From positions 1 to 8,081 of the forward strand of contig JAPKEI010000120.1 of NCBI GenBank assembly GCA_028872685.1: 8,081 bases of DNA, written 5' to 3'. This stretch comes from Verrucomicrobiota bacterium (GTDB lineage: Bacteria; Verrucomicrobiota; Verrucomicrobiia; Limisphaerales; UBA1100). Position 1 is the stretch's first letter, and every line of letters begins with the position of its first letter. A program made the translations under genes and the position numbers. Below, piece by piece: positions 1-6,968 of this stretch. The notes beneath the pieces were generated by a model, which saw nothing but the letters and a program-made list of their open reading frames with translations, made no database searches and was not told the origin of the DNA.

Positions 1-788
1 TGGGCGTCGGTTTCGTGCGTCCGCACGTGCCCTTCGTCGCCCCGCGATCCTATTACCCGCCTTTCAAGCCCTACAGCAAGATGGTCTTGCCCCCCAAGAT
101 ACCCGGCGACTGGGACGATATCCCCAAGGCGGGCATCAATTACTGCACCAGCGCCAACATGAAGATGGATATCCGCCGCCAGAAGAAATCCGTCGGCGGC
201 TACTATGCATCCGTTGCCTACATGGATGCCCAAGTAGGCAAGGTGCTGGCCGCGCTGAAAAAATCCGGCGTGGCCGATCGCACCATCGTCATCTTTACCA
301 GCGACCATGGCTATCACCTTGGCGAGCACGATTTCTGGGCCAAGGTGAGCTTGCGCGATGAGTCGGCACAAGTGCCGCTCATCATCAGCGTGCCCGGCCA
401 AAAACCCGCCGTGTGCAAATCCTTTGTGGAGCTGCTCGACCTTTACCCCACCTTGGCCAGCCTGTGCGCTCTCCCTGCTCAACCCCGCCTTCAGGGCAAA
501 GATATATCTCCCATGATTCAGGACCCCGAACACAAAGTTCGTACTACCGCCTTTAGCGTGGCCCCCTCGCGCAAGGGCTTTCTGCTGCGCGACGACCAAT
601 GGGCGTATATTCAATACGGGGAAGACGCGGGACGCGGTATCGAGTTGTTCGATATGAAAGCCGACCTCAACCAATACACCAACCTCGCCCAAAATCCCGC
701 CCATCAAAAAACCGTCACCCAATTCAAAGCCCGCCTCGCCACCAAATTAAAATCACTTCGTGACAACGACTTGCGGCGGCAAAAATAA
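1..788 (+). CDS. Iduronate-2-sulfatase-like type I sulfatase, C-terminal part (5' end outside window)
   Basis: This is the C-terminal portion of a type I (formylglycine-dependent) sulfatase, which hydrolyses sulfate esters on sugars outside the cytoplasm. The frame is open from base 3 and reads GVGFVRPHVPFVAP, the block found in the middle of iduronate-2-sulfatase-like enzymes; a GTG at base 15 lies inside this block and is not the true start. Counting from that codon, SDHGYHLGEH at residues 96-105 carries the conserved metal-binding Asp97 and His98, and Lys110 is the expected substrate-contacting lysine. LLDLYPTLASL and the C-terminal ELFDMKADLNQYTNLA (about residues 213-228) are typical of the family's C-terminal subdomain. 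The catalytic Cys/Ser-X-Pro-X-Arg motif and the signal peptide must lie upstream of the window. Codons are strongly C/G-ending, unlike the next gene. Confidence in the family is high; the exact substrate is unknown, and iduronate specificity should not be assumed. Confidence 0.93.
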   Translation, partial: GVGFVRPHVPFVAPRSYYPPFKPYSKMVLPPKIPGDWDDIPKAGINYCTSANMKMDIRRQKKSVGGYYASVAYMDAQVGKVLAALKKSGVADRTIVIFTSDHGYHLGEHDFWAKVSLRDESAQVPLIISVPGQKPAVCKSFVELLDLYPTLASLCALPAQPRLQGKDISPMIQDPEHKVRTTAFSVAPSRKGFLLRDDQWAYIQYGEDAGRGIELFDMKADLNQYTNLAQNPAHQKTVTQFKARLATKLKSLRDNDLRRQK

Positions 789-848
789 TCCGGTCAGCGC
801 CTTGTTCAGTGTGTTGCCAAATTGCGGCGTAGGTGACATCTTCTTCCC

Positions 849-2117
849 ATGCAAAAGAAAACCTGTTTATACCTCATAATACTAAGCCTGTTTGCCGCGA
901 CCTTGGAGGTCCGTTCAGCCGATTACAGCCCTGGCAAGTTTCATAATTTTTCGCATGCCGAGGGTACGGTTTCCAAGAGGGACTATCAGTATTCGGTTTA
1001 TGTCCCCACTGATTATAGCCCGAAGAAATCCTATCCGGTTGTGTTCTATCTGCATGGGGGAGGGAGGGGGAGGTTTCACCCTGATCAAGGCAAGCGGAAC
1101 ATGGTTTCTGACAGACTAAAGGATAACAAGCGCTCTACTGATGCGGGCTATAGTCGAAACGTTCCTGATTCCATCGGTTATATTCTCATCTCGCCGGTGA
1201 AACCAGCATTCAAGTGGAATGCCACAGTTTTCAAGCGGCTTCTCGTGCACGTCAAAAGCAAAGTGAGTGTCGATGAGAACCGGGTTTACGTCACCGGTTT
1301 CAGCATGGGCGGCCAGGGCACTTGGATTGTTGCCTGTGGCAATGACGGCTCCTACAAAATCGCCGCGATGATGCCACTAGGTGCTTGGGGTTGCAGGCAG
1401 GTTAAGCGAGGCACTACTCCTCAAACCTGCAAAACCCTCAAAACCGCAGTCTGGAACTTGCATTGTCCGCAAGATCCGGTTTCCAAGATATCCGAGCAGC
1501 TACCCTTATTCCAATCGCATCTCGATCTCGGCGGCTATGGCCGTTTTACCATGATTCCCGGTCGAGGGCACATCAGTCGCCCACGCGGAAATGATCATGC
1601 GTTTTTCAGCATGCGCATGGCATGGATGCTCTCCCAAACCTATGATACCCCTTTCAATTATGTTCTTAAGGTGAATGATGGCAAGATTGTGAAGGTGGCT
1701 AGTGGCAAACGACCTTTCACCGGTGACACGAGTGGCTATGGGTTCTATGAGCCCGGCACAGTTATCAATATCACTGCTCCTGAATCAAAGGGAGATAAAC
1801 CATTTGTGAAATGGGCAAGTGACCAGGGGGAATTTGCTGAGGCGACTTCACGATCCACATCCTTTACCACACCAGCGGGTGACGTGACCATTTCAGCAAT
1901 TTACGGCAAGCAACCTTTCAAGCTGAATGTCGTCGGCGGCAAAGCAAACCCTGCCGCACCCAAGCCCGGCGAGGTCGTTACAGTAAGTGCCGCTACGAAC
2001 AAATTCTTTTACTGGAAGACTGATTCAAAGCTAGTCGATATTCCTCTTCCAAGTGCCCGGTCTTTCAGGTTTGCGATGCCTTCAGGCGATGTCACCTTGA
2101 CTGCTCAAGAGAAATAA
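849..2117 (+). CDS. Secreted alpha/beta-hydrolase esterase (PHB-depolymerase/feruloyl-esterase-like) with two C-terminal repeat modules
   Basis: The 422-residue product starts with a signal-peptide-like stretch (MQKKTCLYLIILSLFAATLEVRSA), then an alpha/beta-hydrolase domain to about residue 265. The fold is shown by PVVFYLHGGGRG (oxyanion-hole strand, residues 63-74), the nucleophile elbow GFSMGG with Ser152, a probable acid Asp209 in HCPQDPVSK and a probable base His241 in GRGHIS. This arrangement is that of secreted prolyl-oligopeptidase-like, PHB-depolymerase or CE1-type esterases. Residues about 271-352 and 357-421 look like two copies of a bacterial repeat module (InlB-B-repeat/Flg_new type), each ending in a MP/TPAGDVT-like strand; these usually serve adhesion or carbohydrate contact. 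ATG 849 is chosen because it gives the signal peptide; an AGGTGA lies 12 bases upstream, a weak ribosome-binding site. The gene follows the sulfatase by 60 bases and may be co-transcribed. Removing acyl groups from a polysaccharide is a plausible role, but the substrate is not shown. Confidence 0.85.
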   Translation: MQKKTCLYLIILSLFAATLEVRSADYSPGKFHNFSHAEGTVSKRDYQYSVYVPTDYSPKKSYPVVFYLHGGGRGRFHPDQGKRNMVSDRLKDNKRSTDAGYSRNVPDSIGYILISPVKPAFKWNATVFKRLLVHVKSKVSVDENRVYVTGFSMGGQGTWIVACGNDGSYKIAAMMPLGAWGCRQVKRGTTPQTCKTLKTAVWNLHCPQDPVSKISEQLPLFQSHLDLGGYGRFTMIPGRGHISRPRGNDHAFFSMRMAWMLSQTYDTPFNYVLKVNDGKIVKVASGKRPFTGDTSGYGFYEPGTVINITAPESKGDKPFVKWASDQGEFAEATSRSTSFTTPAGDVTISAIYGKQPFKLNVVGGKANPAAPKPGEVVTVSAATNKFFYWKTDSKLVDIPLPSARSFRFAMPSGDVTLTAQEK

Positions 2118-2120
2118 CCA

Positions 2121-2151
2121 GTAACTCCTCCGACTTTTATGAGGCTGTTAC
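2121..2151. terminator. Weak stem-loop between convergent genes
   Basis: GTAAC-T-CCTC at 2121-2130 can pair with GAGG-CT-GTTAC at 2141-2151 around a 10-base loop, giving nine base pairs with a small internal bulge. It sits between the stop of the esterase gene (2115-2117) and the stop of the opposite-strand EEP gene (2176-2178). On the minus strand the stem is followed by TGGTTATTTC, moderately T-rich; on the plus strand no T-run follows. It may therefore terminate the EEP transcript, or both weakly. The stem is only moderately stable, so this is tentative. Confidence 0.3.
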
Positions 2152-2175
2152 AAATATGAAAATAGATCCAACGTG

Positions 2176-3039
2176 TTATTCCAGTTGCAACCATGCAGTT
2201 ACAGGCTGGTGATCGCTGGGCAGTTGTTTGAATTTGTTGAATAGAACGATCTCGGTACGGGTTACTTTCAAGGGGCCTTTGGTCAGTACCCAATCAATGC
2301 GACGCTTGCCCTGCTTAGTTTTTTGGAAGCTATTGAATGTGTTCCATCCGGCATTTACTTTTTCCTGGGCGGTAGTGAAAGAGTCCTGGAAACCGCCGTC
2401 TTTGGTCAGCGTGTGATAGGCCTTGTTGGATTGAGCTATTGCGTTGAAATCGCCAACGAGAATAACCGGTAGTTTTGTTTGTAGCGCGGCAACGCGTTTG
2501 TTGATGAGAAGTGCAGACTTTTCACGCGAAGGTTGTGAGCGGTGATCAAAATGGGTATTCCAGAAATAAAATTCCTTATGAGTTTTGCGGTCGAGGAACC
2601 GGACCCATGTAACCATCCGCTTGACGGTGTTGCCCCAGCTAGCCGAACCAACCACTTTCGGGGTATCGGACAACCAAAAATGTTTCTCCTCCAGCGGCTT
2701 TAAGCGATCTGATCGATAAAAGATCGCCATGAATTCACCGCGTTTTCCACCTTCACGGCCCACGCCAATCCATTTGTATTCGGTCAATTCCTTGTCCATG
2801 TACAGTAGCTGGTGATGGAGTCCTTCTTGAGTACCAATGATATCCGGTTTTCGCTCACGAATTACCTGCACCACGCCCGCTTGGCGCTTCGGCCACGAAT
2901 TTGCGCCAAATGCACTAGCGTATCTAATGTTGAAGGTCATCACCTTAACGGTCTCGGCAGCTTCCGTTTTTTTCTCCGTCCACGTGAGGCAGAGTAGGAG
3001 GATCAGTAGAGCGGGTCTTGGGAAATAAGAAAAGTTCAT
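2176..3039 (-). CDS. Secreted endonuclease/exonuclease/phosphatase (EEP) family protein
   Basis: The 287-residue product belongs to the EEP (DNase I-like) superfamily of metal-dependent phosphodiesterases and phosphatases. All family blocks are visible in order: MTFNIRY with Asn37, IIGTQEG with Glu72, FYFWNTHFDHRS with His163/Asp165/His166, VILVGDFNA with Asp197 and Asn199, RRIDWVL with Asp249 and the terminal SDHQPV with Asp276/His277. The catalytic set is thus complete. The frame is open to an ATG at 3153, but I place the start at 3039 because MNFSYFPRPALLILLLCLTW is a signal peptide, the longer form would bury it behind 38 polar residues, and it would overlap the divergent sulfatase start. 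No clear Shine-Dalgarno sequence precedes it. It is transcribed away from the sulfatase operon and converges on the esterase gene. The substrate could be nucleic acid, a phospholipid headgroup or a sugar phosphate; the sequence does not decide. Confidence 0.9.
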   Translation of the reverse strand: MNFSYFPRPALLILLLCLTWTEKKTEAAETVKVMTFNIRYASAFGANSWPKRQAGVVQVIRERKPDIIGTQEGLHHQLLYMDKELTEYKWIGVGREGGKRGEFMAIFYRSDRLKPLEEKHFWLSDTPKVVGSASWGNTVKRMVTWVRFLDRKTHKEFYFWNTHFDHRSQPSREKSALLINKRVAALQTKLPVILVGDFNAIAQSNKAYHTLTKDGGFQDSFTTAQEKVNAGWNTFNSFQKTKQGKRRIDWVLTKGPLKVTRTEIVLFNKFKQLPSDHQPVTAWLQLE

Positions 3040-3144
3040 CGCCGTCGAGTTTCTGAATTTATGGCCTTTTGGGCAAGTGGGAATTAGATTGATTAAGCCT
3101 CTTGAGGTTTGACCCTGCTTCCACTCTACCCAATGCTCACGGCG
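3040..3144. promoter_or_regulatory. Divergent intergenic region, likely promoters of the EEP gene and the sulfatase operon
   Basis: This 105-base stretch lies between two divergent translation starts and must hold, or lie close to, both promoters unless transcription enters from elsewhere. It contains an imperfect palindrome at 3095-3110 (AAGCCTCTTGAGGTTT, two CCTC/GAGG arms around TT with AA/TT flanks) that could be an operator. A weak sigma70-like pair TTGAGG (3103) and TCTACC 17 bases later can be proposed for the + strand, but the -10 match is poor and it would leave a leader of under ten bases. No convincing -10/-35 pair was found on the minus strand. Confidence 0.35.
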
Positions 3145-4737
3145 ATGAAGCACTGGTTAATACTGATGATATTTGGAATGTGCGGAATTGCCATTGCCGC
3201 ACCCCGACCCAACATCATTGTCTTTATGGTGGATGATTACGACAAGTACGAAACCAGTGTCTACGGGGGGAAGGTGCTCACCCCAAACCTGGATCGGTTG
3301 GCTAGGGAGGGCATCACTTTTGAGAATGCGCATGTGACCAGCACGGTGTGCACGCCTTCGCGATACACTTTTTTAACCGGTCGTTATGCGGGCTCCTCCT
3401 ACCATTCAGGATACCGTGAGTTGTTTCCCTTGGGTCAGCAGGCGCTACCTGCGTTCAATGTAGGTTTGGAGCCGGACAACATGAACGTGGGTGCGGTGTT
3501 GGCAAAAGGTGGCTATGCAGCCGGGTTCGTCGGTAAATTTCACGTAGGGCCATCACTCAGTGACCCGGCCTTCCGTAAAAAATACGGACTGCATGATGTG
3601 CAAAAAAACGTGCCTTTCACAGAAAAGCTCAATCAACAGCAGTTTGAAAATGAAAAACGGTTTCGGCAGGTGATCAAGGATTACGGCTTCACCTGGGCCA
3701 AGAATATTTACTGGGACAACACGAAGGCGCCCTTTCAAAGTCACAACCCGGAATGGACTGCTGCTGCGGCTGTGGAATTCATTGAAGAACATAAAGGCCA
3801 GCCGTTTTATCTGCACTATTGCACCACCCTCCTGCATGGGCCCAACGGTGGGTGGCACAAGTCTCTCGATCACCCGAAAGTCACCGGTGAGGGGATGATT
3901 AAGGAAAACCTCAACGCGATGCCGGCGCGAACCTCCGTGATGGAGCGCATTAACAAGGCGGGTCTCACCTCTAATGAAGCGGGTTACCTTTGGATGGATG
4001 ATTCGCTGGGGGTAATTTTGGACAAGCTGGATGATCTCAAATTGACGAAAAATACTGTGGTGCTTTTTGTGGCCGATCATGGTTCAGGGAATAAAGGTTC
4101 ACTCTACAAGGCCAAAGGAACGGAGGTGCCGTGTATCATGCGTTGGCCGGCCGGGATGAAGCGAGGAGTGCGCAGTAATGAACTCATCCAGAATACCGAT
4201 TTTGTGCCGACTTGGTTTGACTTGGCTGGGATCAAGGTGCCTGCCAAGTACAAGATCAATGGCGTGAGTCTCAAGCCGCTGTTTCAAGCACCAAACAAGC
4301 CGGTGCGCAGCCATGTCTACAGCGAGATTGGGGCGGCCCGTTCAATTAAGACCAAGGATTATAGCTACATCGCCCTTCGTTATACCAAGGAACAGGTGCA
4401 AGGGGTGCGGGAAGAGAATCGTCGTTATCTCCGAGGGATGACCGGTCTAAGCGGCGGGGTATCACGGTCTATCGCTACACATCCCCGCGCGTATACCGGG
4501 GATCAGCTTTATGATTTGAAGCGTGATCCGGATGCTCAAAAGAATCTTGCTGGTTATCCAAATCATGCCCGGGAATTAAAGCGGTTAAAGCAAACGCTTG
4601 CTGCCGAGCTTAAGAAGTTTTCGGACCGGCCATTTGGTGAATTTATATTGGGGGGGAATGCCGTTCCTGGTGATGGATACAATGAGGTGTTTGAAACACT
4701 TCGTAAGGCGGCTGGAATAAAGAAAAAGAAAAAATGA
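3145..4737 (+). CDS. Secreted type I (Cys-type, formylglycine) sulfatase
   Basis: This 530-residue sulfatase hydrolyses sulfate esters, probably on a polysaccharide. MKHWLILMIFGMCGIAIAA is a signal peptide. RPNIIVFMVDDYD carries the metal ligands Asp30/Asp31. CTPSR at 69-73 is the sulfatase signature, so Cys69 must be oxidised to formylglycine by a maturase encoded elsewhere. GFVGKFHVG gives Lys131 and His133, LLHGP gives His231, and VADHGSGNKG gives Asp311/His312, with Lys322 or Lys324 downstream. The catalytic set is complete and the length is usual for the family. ATG 3145 is preferred over TTG 3109 and ATG 3133 because it begins the signal peptide directly; no Shine-Dalgarno is visible. 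The C-terminus is a lysine run (IKKKKK) encoded by an A-rich tract that runs into the next gene: its stop TGA (4735-4737) overlaps the cytochrome ATG. It is the first gene of the operon. It differs from the upstream partial sulfatase in motif context, so the two likely act on different linkages. Confidence 0.95.
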   Translation: MKHWLILMIFGMCGIAIAAPRPNIIVFMVDDYDKYETSVYGGKVLTPNLDRLAREGITFENAHVTSTVCTPSRYTFLTGRYAGSSYHSGYRELFPLGQQALPAFNVGLEPDNMNVGAVLAKGGYAAGFVGKFHVGPSLSDPAFRKKYGLHDVQKNVPFTEKLNQQQFENEKRFRQVIKDYGFTWAKNIYWDNTKAPFQSHNPEWTAAAAVEFIEEHKGQPFYLHYCTTLLHGPNGGWHKSLDHPKVTGEGMIKENLNAMPARTSVMERINKAGLTSNEAGYLWMDDSLGVILDKLDDLKLTKNTVVLFVADHGSGNKGSLYKAKGTEVPCIMRWPAGMKRGVRSNELIQNTDFVPTWFDLAGIKVPAKYKINGVSLKPLFQAPNKPVRSHVYSEIGAARSIKTKDYSYIALRYTKEQVQGVREENRRYLRGMTGLSGGVSRSIATHPRAYTGDQLYDLKRDPDAQKNLAGYPNHARELKRLKQTLAAELKKFSDRPFGEFILGGNAVPGDGYNEVFETLRKAAGIKKKKK

Positions 4738-6968
4738 AACGATTCATTGCCGTATTAACACTCATTCCGATCGGAGTAGTTGCTGCCCCGATTATCCCCG
4801 GTTTGCATGGCAAACATGGATTGGATCAAGTGCATCAGGGGCGGTTGCTGATTGCCGAACTACGGTGTGCGGGGTGTCATGCGAGCGACACGGTGAAACA
4901 TAAGAAGGGGCCGGATTTATCTGCGGTGGGTTCGCGTGTGAATCCGGATTACATTCAGAAGTTTATTGTCAGTCCGCACAGCACCGATCCTGGCACGCAA
5001 ATGCCGGACTTGCTCGCAGGCAACCCCAAACGGCATGAGATTGCCGAGGCACTAACGCACTATTTGGTAAGTCGATCGGAAGAACCATTCGTAGCGGGCG
5101 CTGTTAAACAGGAGGAAGTTGATGCGGGTAAAAAACTTTTCGAAAGAATCGGTTGTGTAAATTGCCATTTGCCCGACAAAGGTGATCAGCTTTCGCATGT
5201 ATCATCTAAGTACGGGATCGATTCGCTAACGGACTTTTTGTTTCAGCCGCGACACGTCCGGCCTTCTGGTCGTATGCCGGACATGAACCTTACTCGTGCG
5301 GAGGCAAAATCGATCGCCAGTTACCTGATCGGATTAAAGGCTCATGGATCTTCAGAGTTTAAACCGGTAGCCTTCAAGGTAGGTAAGGGTGAAAAATATT
5401 TTGACCAACTGAATTGTGCTTCTTGCCATGATTTGAAAGGAAAAAAACCCAAACCAGCTCTGTCTCTGTCCAAATTGCGTAAAGGCAAAGGTTGTTTGTC
5501 AGGTCAATCGAAGGGGGTGCCTTATTTCAATCTGTCACAGGAGCAGCGTGCGGCAATAGATCAGGCTCTTCCTGAAATGGATAAACATCTTGATGAAAAG
5601 GCCCAAATTCATCAGACGCTTGCGGCTTTCAACTGTATTGCCTGCCACACACGTGATGGAGCAGGCGGGGTGAGTAATGCGATGTTCAAATACTTTGGTA
5701 CTGATGAGGAAGGACTGGGTAATCCAGCGCGGATTCCACCCAGCTTGGATGGGGTAGGGGCAAAACTGAGGCCCGAATGGTTGCGCAAGGTGTTGTTTGA
5801 TTCTGAGTCGGTGCGGCCCTACATGCATACGCGCATGCCACAATTTGGTGAGGCAAATCTAAGCCATCTGCCGGCGTTATTTGAGAAGGTGGATCAACTT
5901 CCTAAGGTGGAATTGCCCGAGCCCAAGCGCGATGACCGTCGCAAGTATCGAGAGGGAGGGCATTTATTGGTGGGTGACAAGGGGTTAAACTGCATCGCCT
6001 GCCACAACTTCAATGGAAAGACTTCGCCAGGGTTGAAGGGGATTGATTTATTAAATTCCTTTGAACGACTACAGCCGAGTTGGTTCGTGCATTTCATGAA
6101 AAATCCCCAGCAGTACCGGCCGGGGATTGTGATGCCGAATTATTGGCCCGGTGGCGAAGCAGTCCGTAAGGACGTTCTGAATGGCAACGCGGATGAACAG
6201 TTGAGGGCGTTGTGGCATTATTTTTCATTGGGCCGTTCAGCGCGGGACCCTTCAGGTATTCGTTCAGTCGGCACAGATTTGAAAGTAACCGATCGAGTGC
6301 GCGTGTATCGGGGGCGAAGCCGGATTGCGGGCTATCGCGGCATTGCGGTGGGTTTTCCGGGTGGCGTGAGCTACGCCTTCAACGCTGAGTATGGTTCCCT
6401 AAGTGGGCTATGGAGTGGCGACTTTGTCAGTGTTGGTTGGGGCGGGCAGGGGGCAGGCAATTTTAATCCGCGTGCGCGAGCGATTGAACTGGCACAGGAT
6501 GTGGCGTTTTATCGCTTGGCCAAGGATGATGAGCCGTGGCCACTGCTTCCCAAGATGGATAAGGAAAACCCGGTGAATCCTGACCCGCTTTATCCACGTA
6601 ATCGTGGGTATCAATTTAAAGGCTATCAGCTTGATGCGAATGGCGTGCCGACTTTTATGTACCGCACCGGTGCTGTGGAGGTGGAGGACACTTCAAACGC
6701 CGAGTTGGTGGCGACCAACCGGCTTGATGGATTGATACGTACGATTCGCTTCACGGCTCCAAAGGCCGAGACAGTTTATTTCCGCGCACTCACGGGCAAG
6801 GTTAAACAACGTTCGACAACAGAGTTCACGAATGATGCGGTGAAATTGCGAGTGCCCGAAGGAACAGCGTTGTTCCGCGGAGAGGGTGAGATGCGTGAGC
6901 TGCTGCTGAAACTGAAACTACCCAAGGGTAAATCTAAGATTCAAATTCATTATGAGTTATTGCGTTAA
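4734..6968 (+). CDS. Penta-CXXCH multidomain c-type cytochrome with C-terminal PVC-type domain
   Basis: The 744-residue product is a periplasmic electron carrier or oxidoreductase subunit. It opens with a signal peptide (MKRFIAVLTLIPIGVVAA). Five haem c sites follow: CAGCH 45-49, CVNCH 141-145, CASCH 228-232, CIACH 301-305 and CIACH 420-424. Likely distal methionine ligands are Met90 (TQMP), Met181 (GRMPDM), Met368 (TRMPQF) and Met467 (VMPNY); the third domain has no such MP motif. After about residue 510 the haem domains end and a beta-rich region of roughly 230 residues begins (GIAVGFPGGVSYAFN, LWSGDFVSVGWGGQG, GYQFKGYQLDANGVPTFMYR), which I recognise from cytochromes of Planctomycetes and Verrucomicrobia but cannot assign a function. 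The start overlaps the sulfatase stop (ATGA), so translation is probably coupled; no Shine-Dalgarno is seen. The following propeller gene overlaps its end by 17 bases. It probably accepts electrons from that partner; this is inferred from gene order. Confidence 0.92.
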   Translation: MKRFIAVLTLIPIGVVAAPIIPGLHGKHGLDQVHQGRLLIAELRCAGCHASDTVKHKKGPDLSAVGSRVNPDYIQKFIVSPHSTDPGTQMPDLLAGNPKRHEIAEALTHYLVSRSEEPFVAGAVKQEEVDAGKKLFERIGCVNCHLPDKGDQLSHVSSKYGIDSLTDFLFQPRHVRPSGRMPDMNLTRAEAKSIASYLIGLKAHGSSEFKPVAFKVGKGEKYFDQLNCASCHDLKGKKPKPALSLSKLRKGKGCLSGQSKGVPYFNLSQEQRAAIDQALPEMDKHLDEKAQIHQTLAAFNCIACHTRDGAGGVSNAMFKYFGTDEEGLGNPARIPPSLDGVGAKLRPEWLRKVLFDSESVRPYMHTRMPQFGEANLSHLPALFEKVDQLPKVELPEPKRDDRRKYREGGHLLVGDKGLNCIACHNFNGKTSPGLKGIDLLNSFERLQPSWFVHFMKNPQQYRPGIVMPNYWPGGEAVRKDVLNGNADEQLRALWHYFSLGRSARDPSGIRSVGTDLKVTDRVRVYRGRSRIAGYRGIAVGFPGGVSYAFNAEYGSLSGLWSGDFVSVGWGGQGAGNFNPRARAIELAQDVAFYRLAKDDEPWPLLPKMDKENPVNPDPLYPRNRGYQFKGYQLDANGVPTFMYRTGAVEVEDTSNAELVATNRLDGLIRTIRFTAPKAETVYFRALTGKVKQRSTTEFTNDAVKLRVPEGTALFRGEGEMRELLLKLKLPKGKSKIQIHYELLR

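Noticed and set aside
789..848. A possible terminator or promoter between the first sulfatase and the esterase.
   Set aside because: No stable hairpin with a T-run and no convincing -10/-35 pair was found; only the weak AGGTGA ribosome-binding site at 831-836 is noted.
892..1119. A 75-codon + strand frame inside the esterase gene.
   Set aside because: It lies in another frame over the signal peptide and oxyanion-hole region of a well-supported gene and has no features of its own.
3109..3144. Earlier starts for the second sulfatase (TTG 3109, ATG 3133).
   Set aside because: They add residues in front of a complete signal peptide and have no better ribosome-binding site than ATG 3145.
3040..3153. 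An N-terminal extension of the EEP protein to the ATG at 3153.
   Set aside because: The extension is polar, precedes a good signal peptide internally and overlaps the divergent sulfatase start; the start at 3039 explains the protein better.
3553..4080. A 175-codon open frame on the minus strand inside the second sulfatase.
   Set aside because: It is antisense to the strongly supported sulfatase active-site region, shows no recognisable domain or signal, and is best explained as a frame shadow.
4650..4656. A run of seven G near the sulfatase 3' end as a possible frameshift or sequencing error site.
   Set aside because: The frame continues intact through it to a sensible C-terminus and the ATGA junction, so there is no sign of disruption.
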